Positions 8,369-17,106 of a stretch of 48,482 bases of DNA are shown in pieces. Within the stretch, counting starts at the first letter, position 1; each line of letters starts with the position of its first letter. The notes under the pieces were generated by a model, which worked only from the letters and a program-made list of their open reading frames with translations, made no database searches and was not told the DNA's origin. Source of the DNA: Shewanella xiamenensis (lineage in GTDB: Bacteria > Pseudomonadota > Gammaproteobacteria > Enterobacterales > Shewanellaceae); the NCBI RefSeq assembly GCF_014647135.1, contig NZ_BMOP01000028.1:1-48482 (forward strand), given 5' to 3'. Position numbers and translations under genes: made by a program.

Positions 8369-10183
8369 TTAGCTACCAAACTGCATTTGGTATAACTTGG
8401 CATACATGCCGCCAAGTTCGAGTAGAGATTTGTGGGTGCCACGCTCAACGATGCGACCTTGATCGACCACTAAAATTTGATCGGCACTTTCAATCGTTGA
8501 TAAGCGGTGAGCAATCACAACCGAGGTGCGGTTTTGGCGTAAATTGTCTAATCCCTGCTGAATCGCTTTCTCAGATTCAGTATCAAGGGCCGATGTCGCT
8601 TCATCCAGAATGAGCACTGGTGCATCACGTAACATTGCCCGCGCAATCGCAATCCGTTGTCGCTGACCGCCTGACAATAGCACGCCGTTTTCACCGACTT
8701 GGGTATCTAAGCCATCGGGCAATTGCTCAATAAATTCCATCGCATGAGCTAAGGTCGCCGCCTCAATAATCTGCTCGCGGGTGACTTCGCCCGGATAGGC
8801 ATAGGCGATATTATTGGCAATAGTATCGTTAAACAGTGTCACTTGCTGCGATACCAAAGCCACTTGGCTACGTAATGATTTCAATGAGTAATCATAAATA
8901 CTCACATCATCAAGCAGAATATCGCCAGACGCTAGTCCGGTGTAAAAACGAGTCACCAAGCTTGCGATCGTCGACTTCCCCGACCCAGAGCGCCCGACTA
9001 AGGCTAAGGTTTGCCCTTGGGACACTTCAAAGTCAATTTTATCTAAAGCGCGGCGCTCCTGGCCTTCGTAACTAAAGGAAACATTATCAAAACGTAAGTT
9101 GCCCTTAGCACGCTTGACGGTATAAGTACCAGTATCCGATTCTGGCAAAGTGTCTAACAGTTCAAATACTGTGGTGCACGCTGCAATACCACGTTGAAAT
9201 TCGGCATTCACACGCGTGAGGTTTTTGATGGGTTGCAGCATGGCCATCATCGCGCCAAGAATCGTCGCGAAGGTACCTGCGGTCAAATCGGCTTTCATGC
9301 TATCTAGGCTCGCCGCATACAGCACAAAGGCCAAGGCAAAGGAGCCAATCACCATGATAAGCGGCTGGCTGATAGCCTGTGCGATCGCAAGTTTCATATT
9401 TTGATGACGGTTTCTGTCATTAATTTTGGCAAAGCGAGCCGTTTCTGTTTCTTGTCCACCAAAGGCTAGTACGTTTTTATGACCTTTGATCATCTGCTCC
9501 GTTGCGGCACTGACATCCCCCATCGCTGTTTGGATTTGTTTCGACACCTTACGGAAGCGGCGACTCACAATAGTCATCACTAATCCCATAATCGGACCAA
9601 TCACTAAAATACACAGAGAAAGCTTCCAAGAGTTATAAAACATCAATCCCAGCATACCGATAACGGTCACACCGTCACGAACAATCGAAATCAAGGCACT
9701 GCCCGATGCACGGGCAATTTGCTCGGTATCGAAGGTCACTTTTGAAATTAAATTGCCCGTGTTTTCCTTATCCATGTAACTCACGGGTAAACTTAGATAA
9801 TGTTGAAACACTTGCTGGCGCATATCCATAATTAACCTAGCGCTCATATAAGAAATGCCGTAGGTGGATACGAAGTTTGCAAAGCCGCGCAGGGAGAACA
9901 TTAAAATAACCACGATAGGCGCCATTAATAGCACTTGGTTATCGGCATGAAAGCCTTGGTTCGTGGGGAGTGCAATACCGTTACTGATCGCTGGTGTACT
10001 GCTGGAAAACCCTTTATCGATAAAAGGGCCAATAAAAGAAATAAAAGCCGCATCGACAAGCCCATACACAATAAGGCCAGCAACTGAAAGCAAAAACATG
10101 CCCTTCATCGGTTTGAGATAGGCCAGTAATCGCTTGAATACGGTCCACATTTCGTCTTTAGGATATGCTGTCATTGGTAACAC
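8369..10183 (-). CDS. msbA: Lipid A export ATP-binding/permease protein MsbA
   Basis: A 604-residue half-transporter that flips core-lipid A across the inner membrane as a homodimer. Residues about 20-320 form the six-helix transmembrane domain. The nucleotide-binding domain carries Walker A GRSGSGKST (near residue 398), signature LSGGQRQRIAIAR, Walker B VLILDEATSALD and the switch H in VIAHRLSTI. Length and motifs match MsbA rather than other ABC exporters, and adjacency to lpxK supports it. An internal ATG three codons in (10174) is an equally plausible start. Confidence 0.96.
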   Translation of the reverse strand: MLPMTAYPKDEMWTVFKRLLAYLKPMKGMFLLSVAGLIVYGLVDAAFISFIGPFIDKGFSSSTPAISNGIALPTNQGFHADNQVLLMAPIVVILMFSLRGFANFVSTYGISYMSARLIMDMRQQVFQHYLSLPVSYMDKENTGNLISKVTFDTEQIARASGSALISIVRDGVTVIGMLGLMFYNSWKLSLCILVIGPIMGLVMTIVSRRFRKVSKQIQTAMGDVSAATEQMIKGHKNVLAFGGQETETARFAKINDRNRHQNMKLAIAQAISQPLIMVIGSFALAFVLYAASLDSMKADLTAGTFATILGAMMAMLQPIKNLTRVNAEFQRGIAACTTVFELLDTLPESDTGTYTVKRAKGNLRFDNVSFSYEGQERRALDKIDFEVSQGQTLALVGRSGSGKSTIASLVTRFYTGLASGDILLDDVSIYDYSLKSLRSQVALVSQQVTLFNDTIANNIAYAYPGEVTREQIIEAATLAHAMEFIEQLPDGLDTQVGENGVLLSGGQRQRIAIARAMLRDAPVLILDEATSALDTESEKAIQQGLDNLRQNRTSVVIAHRLSTIESADQILVVDQGRIVERGTHKSLLELGGMYAKLYQMQFGS

Positions 10184-10206
10184 TAAATTATGGCAAAGTG
10201 CTCATT

Positions 10207-12528
10207 CTACTCTGGATTAATCAAGTCACCAAATCTAAACAAGCGGTTATACCAAAATGGAGCTAAATCTTGCCGATAGGTTTTTACGTCGAGTAGCCCT
10301 TGTTCAAAAGTAACGCTAATTTGTCCTTCAATCCCGGTGGTTAAGTGGTTTATCTGCAAAGCTTGGTAGCGGGCAACGACATCGGCTTTAGGAAAGCCAT
10401 AACGATTATTCAACCCCGCTGGAAACAGTACTAACTCCGGTGCCACCTTTTCAATAAATGCCAGCGTAGATGAGGTGCGGCTTCCATGGTGTGGAGCAAT
10501 AAGCACCTGACTTTTAAGTATAAAGCCCGCTTGTACTCGCTCAATCAATATACTCTCTGTTTCCTTTTCAATATCACCGCTCAGTAATAGACTTTGCTGA
10601 CCATCATCAATCCGCAGCACACAAGAAGCATTATTGCCACCCGCCTGGGTTTGTGGGGAAATAAAGCGTAAGGTAAGTTGTTGCCAATCAATCTGTTGTG
10701 TTAAACAAGGCTGAGCATCTAAGTGGTCAACATCGGTAATCCATTTTGCCTGAGGATACGCTTTTGCCAGTACTTGAGCGCCTCCAGCATGGTCGTTATC
10801 GCCGTGGCTGATCACAATAAAATCGATATCAGTTAATCCTCGAGTATTAAGAAAAGGGATAATCACACGGTCACTGTAGCTAAAATCATCGCCAAATGCG
10901 GCGCCCGTATCATAGATAAGTGCCCTATCATCCTTTTCAACCACCACGGCTAATCCTTGCCCTACATCAAGTAAATGTAGCGTCCATTGAGTGGTTTTCG
11001 ATGCTGTAATGCGCTGAAAAACAGACAATGCCAGAGGTAGAAACAGTAACCCTATCAACACATGCCAGTGCCAATATTGGCGCCGATGAGGAACATATCG
11101 CCACAGAATCAACGCAAAAAGTGCGCACAGGCCGCCTGCTAATAATGTCTCGGAAACCACATGCCAATGGGCGGGTAAATCGACGCTGAGTTCAAGTAAC
11201 TTGCCGTAGGGAAATAGTCCTAAATCCGCCAAATTGAATAATCCCAGCCACGATTGCCCTAAAAACGTACCTAACCACCAGATGATAAAAGCCAGCATCG
11301 ATAGCGGAATGACGATAAGACTAAACCAAGGCACCACCAGCATATTCATCCACAAACTATGGATACTCACACCACCAAAAAAGATGGCTTGCAGCAGTCC
11401 CAATATCAGGCTTAAGCGCCATTGTATTGACCAAAACTGTATGACTCTGACTCGCGACTTGGCTAAAAAAGTTGTTTTACTATCAACAGACTGTGTAAAT
11501 TTGGCACTTTCTAAGGTATATAAAATAATCGCCAAAGCACAAAAAGAAAGCCAAAATCCAGCACTCAAACAAGCGAGAGGATCAATGAGTAACACCACAA
11601 ATAAGGCAAACAGCAAACGGTCCCATGCGCTTGAGTAGCGTCTTAATAAACTCAACAGCATAACCAATAAAATCATCACTAACGCACGCTGTGTTGACAC
11701 GGCAAAACCGGCTAAATAGCTATAAAATAGAGCACTCACTCCTGCTAAAATGAGCGCAATAACTATATTTCGTCGACTTGGATGCGGCGCCAAACGCGTA
11801 AGAAAAAACAAAGCGCAAGCATAGACCCAAGCGGTGATCACCGATAAATGTAATCCCGATATCGCCACCAGATGGCCCGTGCCCGTTTGCCTTAACGCCT
11901 GCCACTTAGTTTGCGAGATAAGTTGTTTATCCCCGAGGATTAACGCCAGCAGAATATCCCCCTGTGTTAACGCAGATAACTTTGGAGCAAGTCGTGTGAT
12001 TAAGTGATGTCTTAACGAAAAACGCTCAGCTTGAAGCCTTGCATGCATAACGCGGCCTTTACCGACAATATGCTGACTAATCAATTGCTTTTGTTCGTTA
12101 TATCCTCCTTGATTGAGTACACTGGATATACTTTTAGGCATAAAAGTGAAATCCCAAACTTGCCCAACTTGCAGTGTCGCCTCGGATTGCCAGGTTAAAC
12201 GCAACTTAGCCGTTGGCCCAAAGATTAAATTTGGTTTATCGACAACAATATCGAAGCTAACCCAGTCGCTGTTTTGACTAACTAGTGATATGATTTCGCC
12301 CCTCACCTGTATAGGCTTTTGGGATAAAGGAAGATCCTGCCGAGATAACACTAAGCAAAATCCTGTTAGCCAGAACATCGCAAAGAGTGTGCCAGATAAG
12401 CTAGGTGCTTTTTTGAATAAGATGAGAGCCCCAAAGCAAAAGTAGGGTAGATAAGTAATTGGCGGCAGCGAAGGCCATAACATCGCTGACAGTAAGGTGG
12501 CACTAAAGCCAAACATGAATCCATTCAT
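10207..12528 (-). CDS. comEC: ComEC/Rec2-type DNA internalisation protein
   Basis: A 773-residue polytopic membrane protein. It has an N-terminal pair of membrane helices and a small OB-like periplasmic domain (about 60-165). The ComEC competence channel domain (about 190-480) includes the motif TGTGHLVAISGLHLSV. The C-terminal part is a metallo-beta-lactamase-like domain with SHGDNDHAGG (near residue 573) and the later motif APHHGSRTSS. In transformable bacteria the protein passes single-stranded DNA through the inner membrane. It lies 23 bp upstream of msbA in the same order as E. coli ycaI, so co-transcription is likely. Confidence 0.92.
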   Translation of the reverse strand: MNGFMFGFSATLLSAMLWPSLPPITYLPYFCFGALILFKKAPSLSGTLFAMFWLTGFCLVLSRQDLPLSQKPIQVRGEIISLVSQNSDWVSFDIVVDKPNLIFGPTAKLRLTWQSEATLQVGQVWDFTFMPKSISSVLNQGGYNEQKQLISQHIVGKGRVMHARLQAERFSLRHHLITRLAPKLSALTQGDILLALILGDKQLISQTKWQALRQTGTGHLVAISGLHLSVITAWVYACALFFLTRLAPHPSRRNIVIALILAGVSALFYSYLAGFAVSTQRALVMILLVMLLSLLRRYSSAWDRLLFALFVVLLIDPLACLSAGFWLSFCALAIILYTLESAKFTQSVDSKTTFLAKSRVRVIQFWSIQWRLSLILGLLQAIFFGGVSIHSLWMNMLVVPWFSLIVIPLSMLAFIIWWLGTFLGQSWLGLFNLADLGLFPYGKLLELSVDLPAHWHVVSETLLAGGLCALFALILWRYVPHRRQYWHWHVLIGLLFLPLALSVFQRITASKTTQWTLHLLDVGQGLAVVVEKDDRALIYDTGAAFGDDFSYSDRVIIPFLNTRGLTDIDFIVISHGDNDHAGGAQVLAKAYPQAKWITDVDHLDAQPCLTQQIDWQQLTLRFISPQTQAGGNNASCVLRIDDGQQSLLLSGDIEKETESILIERVQAGFILKSQVLIAPHHGSRTSSTLAFIEKVAPELVLFPAGLNNRYGFPKADVVARYQALQINHLTTGIEGQISVTFEQGLLDVKTYRQDLAPFWYNRLFRFGDLINPE

Positions 12529-12560
12529 AGTGAATTAAGTTAAGACAGCAATTTCAGCCT

Positions 12561-13070
12561 ATGCCAAAAAAATTAATAAAAAGATTTATGCCTAAGCCTG
12601 AAACCCTGCGTGAGCACAAACACCTACGCATTTTCGGTCGCTTATTACACAATCCTAATCTTTGGGCGCTTAATCGACGCTCTGCGCCGGGGGCCTTTGC
12701 CATAGGCTTGTTTGTCGCTTGGATCCCAATGCCTTTTCAAATGGTGGTCGCCGCGGCCTTTGCAATCCTTTTTAATGTCAATATTCCCGTTTCCGTCGCT
12801 TTAGTCTGGATCACCAATCCACTTACGATGCCAGTTATGTTTTATGGGGCTTATTTATTAGGTGCAAAAATTCTTGGCCACGCACCGCAGGAATTTGCCT
12901 TTGAGGCAAGCTGGCAATGGATAGAAGCCTCATTAGCCACAATTGGGCCAGCATTCCTACTAGGTTGCCTAGTATTAGGGATCGTGTTTTCTACTGTAGG
13001 ATATTTAATGATCAGTAACCTCTGGAAATACTCGATCATGTTTAAGTGGCAAAAGCGTAAGACCAAATAA
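12561..13070 (+). CDS. DUF2062 membrane protein
   Basis: A 169-residue protein with two or three hydrophobic hairpins and the DUF2062 signature: SAPGAFAIGLFVAWIPMPFQM, then WITNPLTMPVMFYGAYLLG. A basic N-terminus (KKLIKRFMPKPETLREHKHL) precedes the first hairpin. The family has no established function. It is divergent from comEC, with only 32 bp between the starts, so the two promoters must overlap. Confidence 0.85.
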   Translation: MPKKLIKRFMPKPETLREHKHLRIFGRLLHNPNLWALNRRSAPGAFAIGLFVAWIPMPFQMVVAAAFAILFNVNIPVSVALVWITNPLTMPVMFYGAYLLGAKILGHAPQEFAFEASWQWIEASLATIGPAFLLGCLVLGIVFSTVGYLMISNLWKYSIMFKWQKRKTK

Positions 13071-13091
13071 TTGCGACTTGCAGATACAATG

Positions 13092-13145
13092 GCTTAACTT
13101 GTTTTATGTTAGAGAAATTGACTTTCCTAATTGAACAAGTTAAGC
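13092..13145. repeat. 12-bp perfect inverted repeat with 30-nt spacer
   Basis: GCTTAACTTGTT (13092-13103) is exactly complementary to AACAAGTTAAGC (13134-13145). A second small hairpin AACGC/GCGTT follows at about 13149-13165. It lies 22 bp after the DUF2062 stop and may form its transcript end, although the loop is long and there is no clean T run. Confidence 0.5.
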
Positions 13146-13357
13146 ATTAACGCCTTTTTAGCGTTTGCATCCCTGTATTTCCTTTACGTCCTCTATTGTA
13201 ATTTATTCTACCTTATCAATAGATTAAACCACAGCGATAAGACTATCTTAATCCCTTCACTCGGACGCTTACTTACAAGCTACTCATAAGTAGATATATA
13301 CATTCATTTAATTTGCAGCTTAAAATACTTTTCGTGTTTCACTACTACGCTGTCATT

Positions 13358-14533
13358 ATGTTGAATATTGATGAACCTGCACATTTACAACCTAAACTAC
13401 CGCTTTTCCGCTTAGGTTTTAGACCTTTCTTCTTATTTGCGAGTCTATTTAGTCTATTAAGTTTAGGGATCTGGGGAGGATTTCTTTCCGGTCTGTCATT
13501 ACTTCCTAACAACATCAATCCTTTATGGTGGCATGGTCATGAGATGATTTTTGGGTTTGCCTGTGCCGTCGTCGCAGGTTTTTTACTCACCGCAGTACAA
13601 AACTGGACAGGACAACCTGGGTTGAAAGGCTTACCTCTTATAGGGCTATTTACGGTCTGGTTACTACCAAGGCTTTTATTTATATTGCCGCTAGATATTC
13701 CGTTTGTGGCGATCATGATCATCGACTTGATGTTTTTACCCTTAACCGCAATTGCATTATCAATATCTGTGGTTAAAGTACGCCAATGGCGTAACTTTGT
13801 GTTTATCCCTATTCTCAGTTTACTCACGCTTTTTAATGGATTTAGCTATTACGGTTTAATAACTAATCAATTACAGTGGGCTAATAATGGTCTTTATGCA
13901 GCAGTCATCCTTGTTGGGGTAATTGTTGCTTTGCTTGGTGGTAGAGTGATCCCATTCTTTACTGAGCGCGCCACCCAATGGCAAAGACACTCCCCTATTC
14001 CCATACTGGAATGGTTAAGTTTTGCTAGCCTATTAGCGCTTGTTGCGAGTCTCTTTTTACCGCAGATAATATTACTGACGCGCGCTCTGGCTGGTATTGC
14101 GGGTCTGGTATTGTTACTACGTTGGTCTCGTTGGGGATGGCAGGCAAGTTGGTCTGTGCCGCTGTTATGGTCACTGCATTTAAGTTACTTATGTATTCCC
14201 ATTGGTTTGATACTGATTGCTACAGGACTACCACTTTCCGTAGGAATGCATGCCATTACTGTTGGAGGACTTGGCGGCATGATCCTCGCAATGATGTCGA
14301 GGGTATCGCTAGGCCATACCGGCAGACAACTAAAACCCGCTAGGCCAATGACACTGGCTTTTGGGTTAATATTACTGGCTACAGTGTTCCGTGTCTTAGC
14401 GGGTTTACCCAGTGCATGGTTTATCGAATTAATGCTCGCAGCCATTATTTGTTGGATGCTGGCTTTTGGGTGTTTCTGTTACTACTACGCACCAATGCTT
14501 TGTCGCGTCAGAGCCGATGGACGGCCAGGCTAA
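13358..14533 (+). CDS. NnrS family protein
   Basis: A 391-residue polytopic membrane protein of the NnrS family, which is linked to nitric oxide and nitrosative stress protection. The ATG at 13358 is preferred, since the 15 residues added by the TTG at 13313 are not family-like. About twelve hydrophobic segments are present. The family-defining first block LFRLGFRPFFLFASLFSLLS and the His motif WHGHEM (H59 and H61) are visible, along with a second block RVIPFFTERA. A third block HAITVGGLGGMILAMMSRVSLGHTGR carries further His residues proposed to bind haem or metal. I could not recognise an NsrR or FNR site upstream. Confidence 0.88.
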   Translation: MLNIDEPAHLQPKLPLFRLGFRPFFLFASLFSLLSLGIWGGFLSGLSLLPNNINPLWWHGHEMIFGFACAVVAGFLLTAVQNWTGQPGLKGLPLIGLFTVWLLPRLLFILPLDIPFVAIMIIDLMFLPLTAIALSISVVKVRQWRNFVFIPILSLLTLFNGFSYYGLITNQLQWANNGLYAAVILVGVIVALLGGRVIPFFTERATQWQRHSPIPILEWLSFASLLALVASLFLPQIILLTRALAGIAGLVLLLRWSRWGWQASWSVPLLWSLHLSYLCIPIGLILIATGLPLSVGMHAITVGGLGGMILAMMSRVSLGHTGRQLKPARPMTLAFGLILLATVFRVLAGLPSAWFIELMLAAIICWMLAFGCFCYYYAPMLCRVRADGRPG

Positions 14534-14685
14534 GCAAGGTGACTCGAGAAAACTCATGGCGCGGTACCTATAGCAGACAACCAATTACTATCTTGTGAAT
14601 TGAGTCACAGAGAATCGCGTCTCTTTTCCCTACCTAAAGTATTTTTACTGTTACTATTTACAAAAATATTGAGTAGGGAGTACCC

Positions 14686-15090
14686 ATGCCATTTTATCGT
14701 CAATATGGTGCCAAAGGCTTAAAAGCAGTTGAGCATCTCGTCTTAATCATCATAGCAATAGCGACTGTGGTTGCTATTGGTCAAGAAATTGTCCATGTAT
14801 TTAATGTCGGCGCAGTCGCCCTTGCCGATCTGTTGTTATTGTTTATTTATCTCGAAGTACTGGCCATGGTTGCTAATTATGCAGAATCGGGAAAATTGCC
14901 TGTGCGCATGCCGCTGTATATTGCCATAGTTGCCCTTGCACGTTATTTGATCTTAGATATGAAGAGTATGGATGACTGGCGCATCGCCGCAATTTCGCTT
15001 TCAACTTTGATCCTTGCGGCAACGGTCATCGTGATCCGTTGGGGCCAATTAAAAATGCCCTATCCTAAAAATCAAGAATACGATAACTAA
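14686..15090 (+). CDS. psiE: PsiE family protein (phosphate-starvation-inducible)
   Basis: A 134-residue inner-membrane protein with four hydrophobic segments (about residues 16-35, 43-62, 78-95 and 103-121). The family core LLLLFIYLEVLAMVANYAESGKLPVRMPLYIAIVALAR and the ending DMKSMDDWR are typical of PsiE. In E. coli psiE responds to phosphate starvation, but the molecular role is unknown. The ATG at 14686 has a GGGAG 6 nt upstream. A strong terminator follows. Confidence 0.85.
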   Translation: MPFYRQYGAKGLKAVEHLVLIIIAIATVVAIGQEIVHVFNVGAVALADLLLLFIYLEVLAMVANYAESGKLPVRMPLYIAIVALARYLILDMKSMDDWRIAAISLSTLILAATVIVIRWGQLKMPYPKNQEYDN

Positions 15091-15099
15091 TTGCTACTG

Positions 15100-15137
15100 G
15101 GCGCCATTGCCAACCAAGCTCAATGGCGCCATTCTTT
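15100..15137 (+). terminator. Rho-independent terminator after psiE
   Basis: GGCGCCATTG (15100-15109) and CAATGGCGCC (15121-15130) form a 10-bp stem with an 11-nt loop, followed by ATTCTTT. Confidence 0.8.
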
Positions 15138-15240
15138 ACCTGCAAAATCCTTCCAAATCCCTCGCTTTCAGATTGGTATTCTGCCAAAAAGCAATTATGC
15201 TAGTTTTACTGAGATCAATTATTTACGGGACAATTGAGTT

Positions 15241-15543
15241 ATGGGTGAACATCCAGTTGGATTTGAAGAAAAACGCAGCTCACTTCGAGTAGATATGGAA
15301 GCTGAACGCGTGCTCTTGCATTGGACTGATAAGAATGGCGTTGAACATACGGACGAAGGCGTATGTATCGATTTAGCCCGCAGAGGCATTCTGTTTGATT
15401 ATAAAAACCCATTTGAACTCGGTGAATTAGTTAACGTGACATTCAATCCAGAAACATCCCGACAAAATAGCGTAAAAGGCCAAGTTTGCCGCTGCTCTAA
15501 ACGTCATGATCAAAGTTATCATGTCGCGATGCAATTGCTTTAA
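15241..15543 (+). CDS. PilZ domain protein (candidate c-di-GMP receptor)
   Basis: A 100-residue single-domain PilZ protein. The nucleotide-binding features are the arginine motif in EEKRSSLRVDM (RxxxR-like) and the strand motif CIDLARRGILF, which corresponds to the consensus D/NxSxxG with Ala in place of Ser. The strand GELVNVTFNPE and the closing YHVAMQLL complete the barrel. Such stand-alone PilZ proteins bind c-di-GMP and act on a partner. The partner is not known, but the next gene, 77 bp downstream, is a ParA-like ATPase. Confidence 0.8.
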   Translation: MGEHPVGFEEKRSSLRVDMEAERVLLHWTDKNGVEHTDEGVCIDLARRGILFDYKNPFELGELVNVTFNPETSRQNSVKGQVCRCSKRHDQSYHVAMQLL

Positions 15544-15620
15544 TTTCAATCTAGCTACGCAGGGTCGATTGAGCTGTTCTACACTGAATTAGTTGAACTA
15601 TTCGTACAAAGGACATTGCT

Positions 15621-16289
15621 ATGATATTGCTGGTGGGTGGAGAGAAAGGTGGCAGTGGCAAGAGTTGCCTCGCGCAAAATCTTGCGGTTTATATAAAGCA
15701 AAAATTTGCCGCCAATGTACTAATGGTAGACTGCGATCCCCAACGTACAACATCCGATTGGATCCAAGCTCGAAACAACGACCCTAGCCTCCCTGCAATC
15801 AATTGTATTCAGCTCTACGGCAAAATACGTAACGATCTGCTCAGTCTTAATGAACGCTTCGACTACGTCATTGTTGACTGTGGCGGTCAAGATAACCTTG
15901 CTATGCGCGCCGCCATGTCGGTGGCCACTTACGTAGTTATCCCACTTAGACCCAAACGTCGCGATCTTAAAACCTTACCCCATATGGAAGATATGCTCAG
16001 CACCTGTAAGATGGTTAATCCCAAAATGGTGGCAACCATTGTGCTAACCCAATGTCCCGCTTTGCCCACCCAAGTAAAGCGTATTTTAGAGGCCAAAGAA
16101 GTGGTCCAATCCTTTGGATTACGCGTACTCAATTCGGTGACTTTTTGCCGAAATATCTACGATGACAGTGAGGAAAAAGGATCGTCCGTAATGGAAATTG
16201 AGCCAGATGGGAAAGCGGCCGACGAGATCCGCGCCATAGTGGATGAGCTGTTCACCTTACCACCAGAAAATAGTTATGAGCTTAACTGA
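15621..16289 (+). CDS. ParA/MinD-superfamily ATPase
   Basis: A 222-residue P-loop ATPase of the ParA type. The deviant Walker A is at residues 5-16 (VGGEKGGSGKSC) with signature lysine K9 and catalytic K14. Switch I is VLMVDCDPQRTTSDW, and switch II is VIVDCGGQDN, where most ParAs have DTPG or DLPP. These proteins position plasmids, chromosomes or protein clusters by ATP-driven binding to DNA or membrane. There are no plasmid genes or ParB nearby. The coding region overlaps a small basic gene by 14 bp, which is the usual layout of a ParA and its partner. The start has AAAGGA 8 nt upstream. Confidence 0.85.
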   Translation: MILLVGGEKGGSGKSCLAQNLAVYIKQKFAANVLMVDCDPQRTTSDWIQARNNDPSLPAINCIQLYGKIRNDLLSLNERFDYVIVDCGGQDNLAMRAAMSVATYVVIPLRPKRRDLKTLPHMEDMLSTCKMVNPKMVATIVLTQCPALPTQVKRILEAKEVVQSFGLRVLNSVTFCRNIYDDSEEKGSSVMEIEPDGKAADEIRAIVDELFTLPPENSYELN

Positions 16290-16617
16290 TCTTAAACGCA
16301 AGAAACCAAAACAAGTTATCAAAACGGTTTCTATTGAGGATTTTATCGAAGATGCCAATAACTATGCTTTAGGTAAAGCGAGTATTTTAGCGGTCCCTCC
16401 CGCAGAGCCAAAAGGCTTAGATAAAAAGTCAGCCAAAATTTATCGCCATGCCACCTTTACCTTAACGGAAACCAGTATTACCCAATTAGATGGGCTCGCC
16501 AAAGGAACTAAAATCGCCAAATCACGCTTATTGCGGATCTTGATTGATGAATTCAGTCAAAAAACAATTGCAGAACAGCTTGAAGTGGTAAATAAAAGTA
16601 AGCAGGATGAGCATTAA
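16276..16617 (+). CDS. Small basic partner of ParA-like ATPase, probably ribbon-helix-helix
   Basis: A 113-residue protein whose ATG lies inside the end of the ParA-like gene (14-bp overlap), so translation is coupled. The N-terminus is strongly basic (DLKRKKPKQVIKT). Residues 56-106 read as a beta strand (RHATFTLTETSITQLDGLA) followed by two helices (KIAKSRLLRILIDEFSQ), the arrangement of ribbon-helix-helix DNA-binding domains found in small plasmid partition partners. Binding to DNA near its own operon is inferred; no parS-like repeat was seen. Alternatively it could be an adaptor for a protein cargo. Confidence 0.65.
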   Translation: MSLTDLKRKKPKQVIKTVSIEDFIEDANNYALGKASILAVPPAEPKGLDKKSAKIYRHATFTLTETSITQLDGLAKGTKIAKSRLLRILIDEFSQKTIAEQLEVVNKSKQDEH

Positions 16618-16726
16618 TCTTTATGGCATCAAGGTAAACCAATCCGTTGATCGCCCTTTCTTTAACAGCAAGTTATGGCCTATGACCCCAAGCAATTGCG
16701 CGGCTCATAGACCAGATTAGCCATAC

Positions 16727-16978
16727 TTAATGATCAGAATGATGACACTGCCGCCCAGCAACAAGGGCGAGCCCTTGCGCTGATTCTGCCATTTTCCCTT
16801 TACTCAACAACAAAAAAATTAACTCCTCCGCAGTAAGGTTTTCGGCACTACAAGTGTGATAACGCGCTGCTTCTCCAAAGGTTTCAGTCATCAGAGCAAT
16901 AAACTGAGGCTTTAAAACGGGATGAGCTTGCGCTACCATCAGCGCCATAACGTCATGACCGTGAACAGAATCGGACAT
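16727..16978 (-). CDS. yecH: YecH family metal-binding protein
   Basis: An 83-residue protein of the YecH/DUF2492 family. The conserved parts are HGHDVMALM at the start, then FGEAARYHTCSAENLTAEELI, then a C-terminal CHHSDH tail. Several His and Cys residues make it a likely small cytoplasmic metal-binding protein of unknown role. It is a single gene, transcribed against the preceding operon and divergent from btsS. Confidence 0.85.
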   Translation of the reverse strand: MSDSVHGHDVMALMVAQAHPVLKPQFIALMTETFGEAARYHTCSAENLTAEELIFLLLSKGKMAESAQGLALVAGRQCHHSDH

Positions 16979-17106
16979 AGTCTCTCCAAAAGATGCAAAT
17001 AAGATTAAGCTTTATAACCGAACTGTTGAATTTTAACCCTGATCTTGCGCACATACTGCCAATGTCAATAACTGCGCTGACCGCTGTGACGATAAAGTGA
17101 GCCACT

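Noticed and set aside
11234..11638. 134-codon open frame opposite comEC
   Set aside because: Antisense shadow within a conserved membrane-protein gene.
14600..14685. Possible Pho box before psiE
   Set aside because: CTGTTACTAT-TTACAAA resembles a PhoB half-site pair only weakly and lacks the expected second CTGTCA.
15543..15620. parS-like repeats ahead of the ParA-like gene
   Set aside because: No repeated or palindromic block of useful length was found in this spacer.
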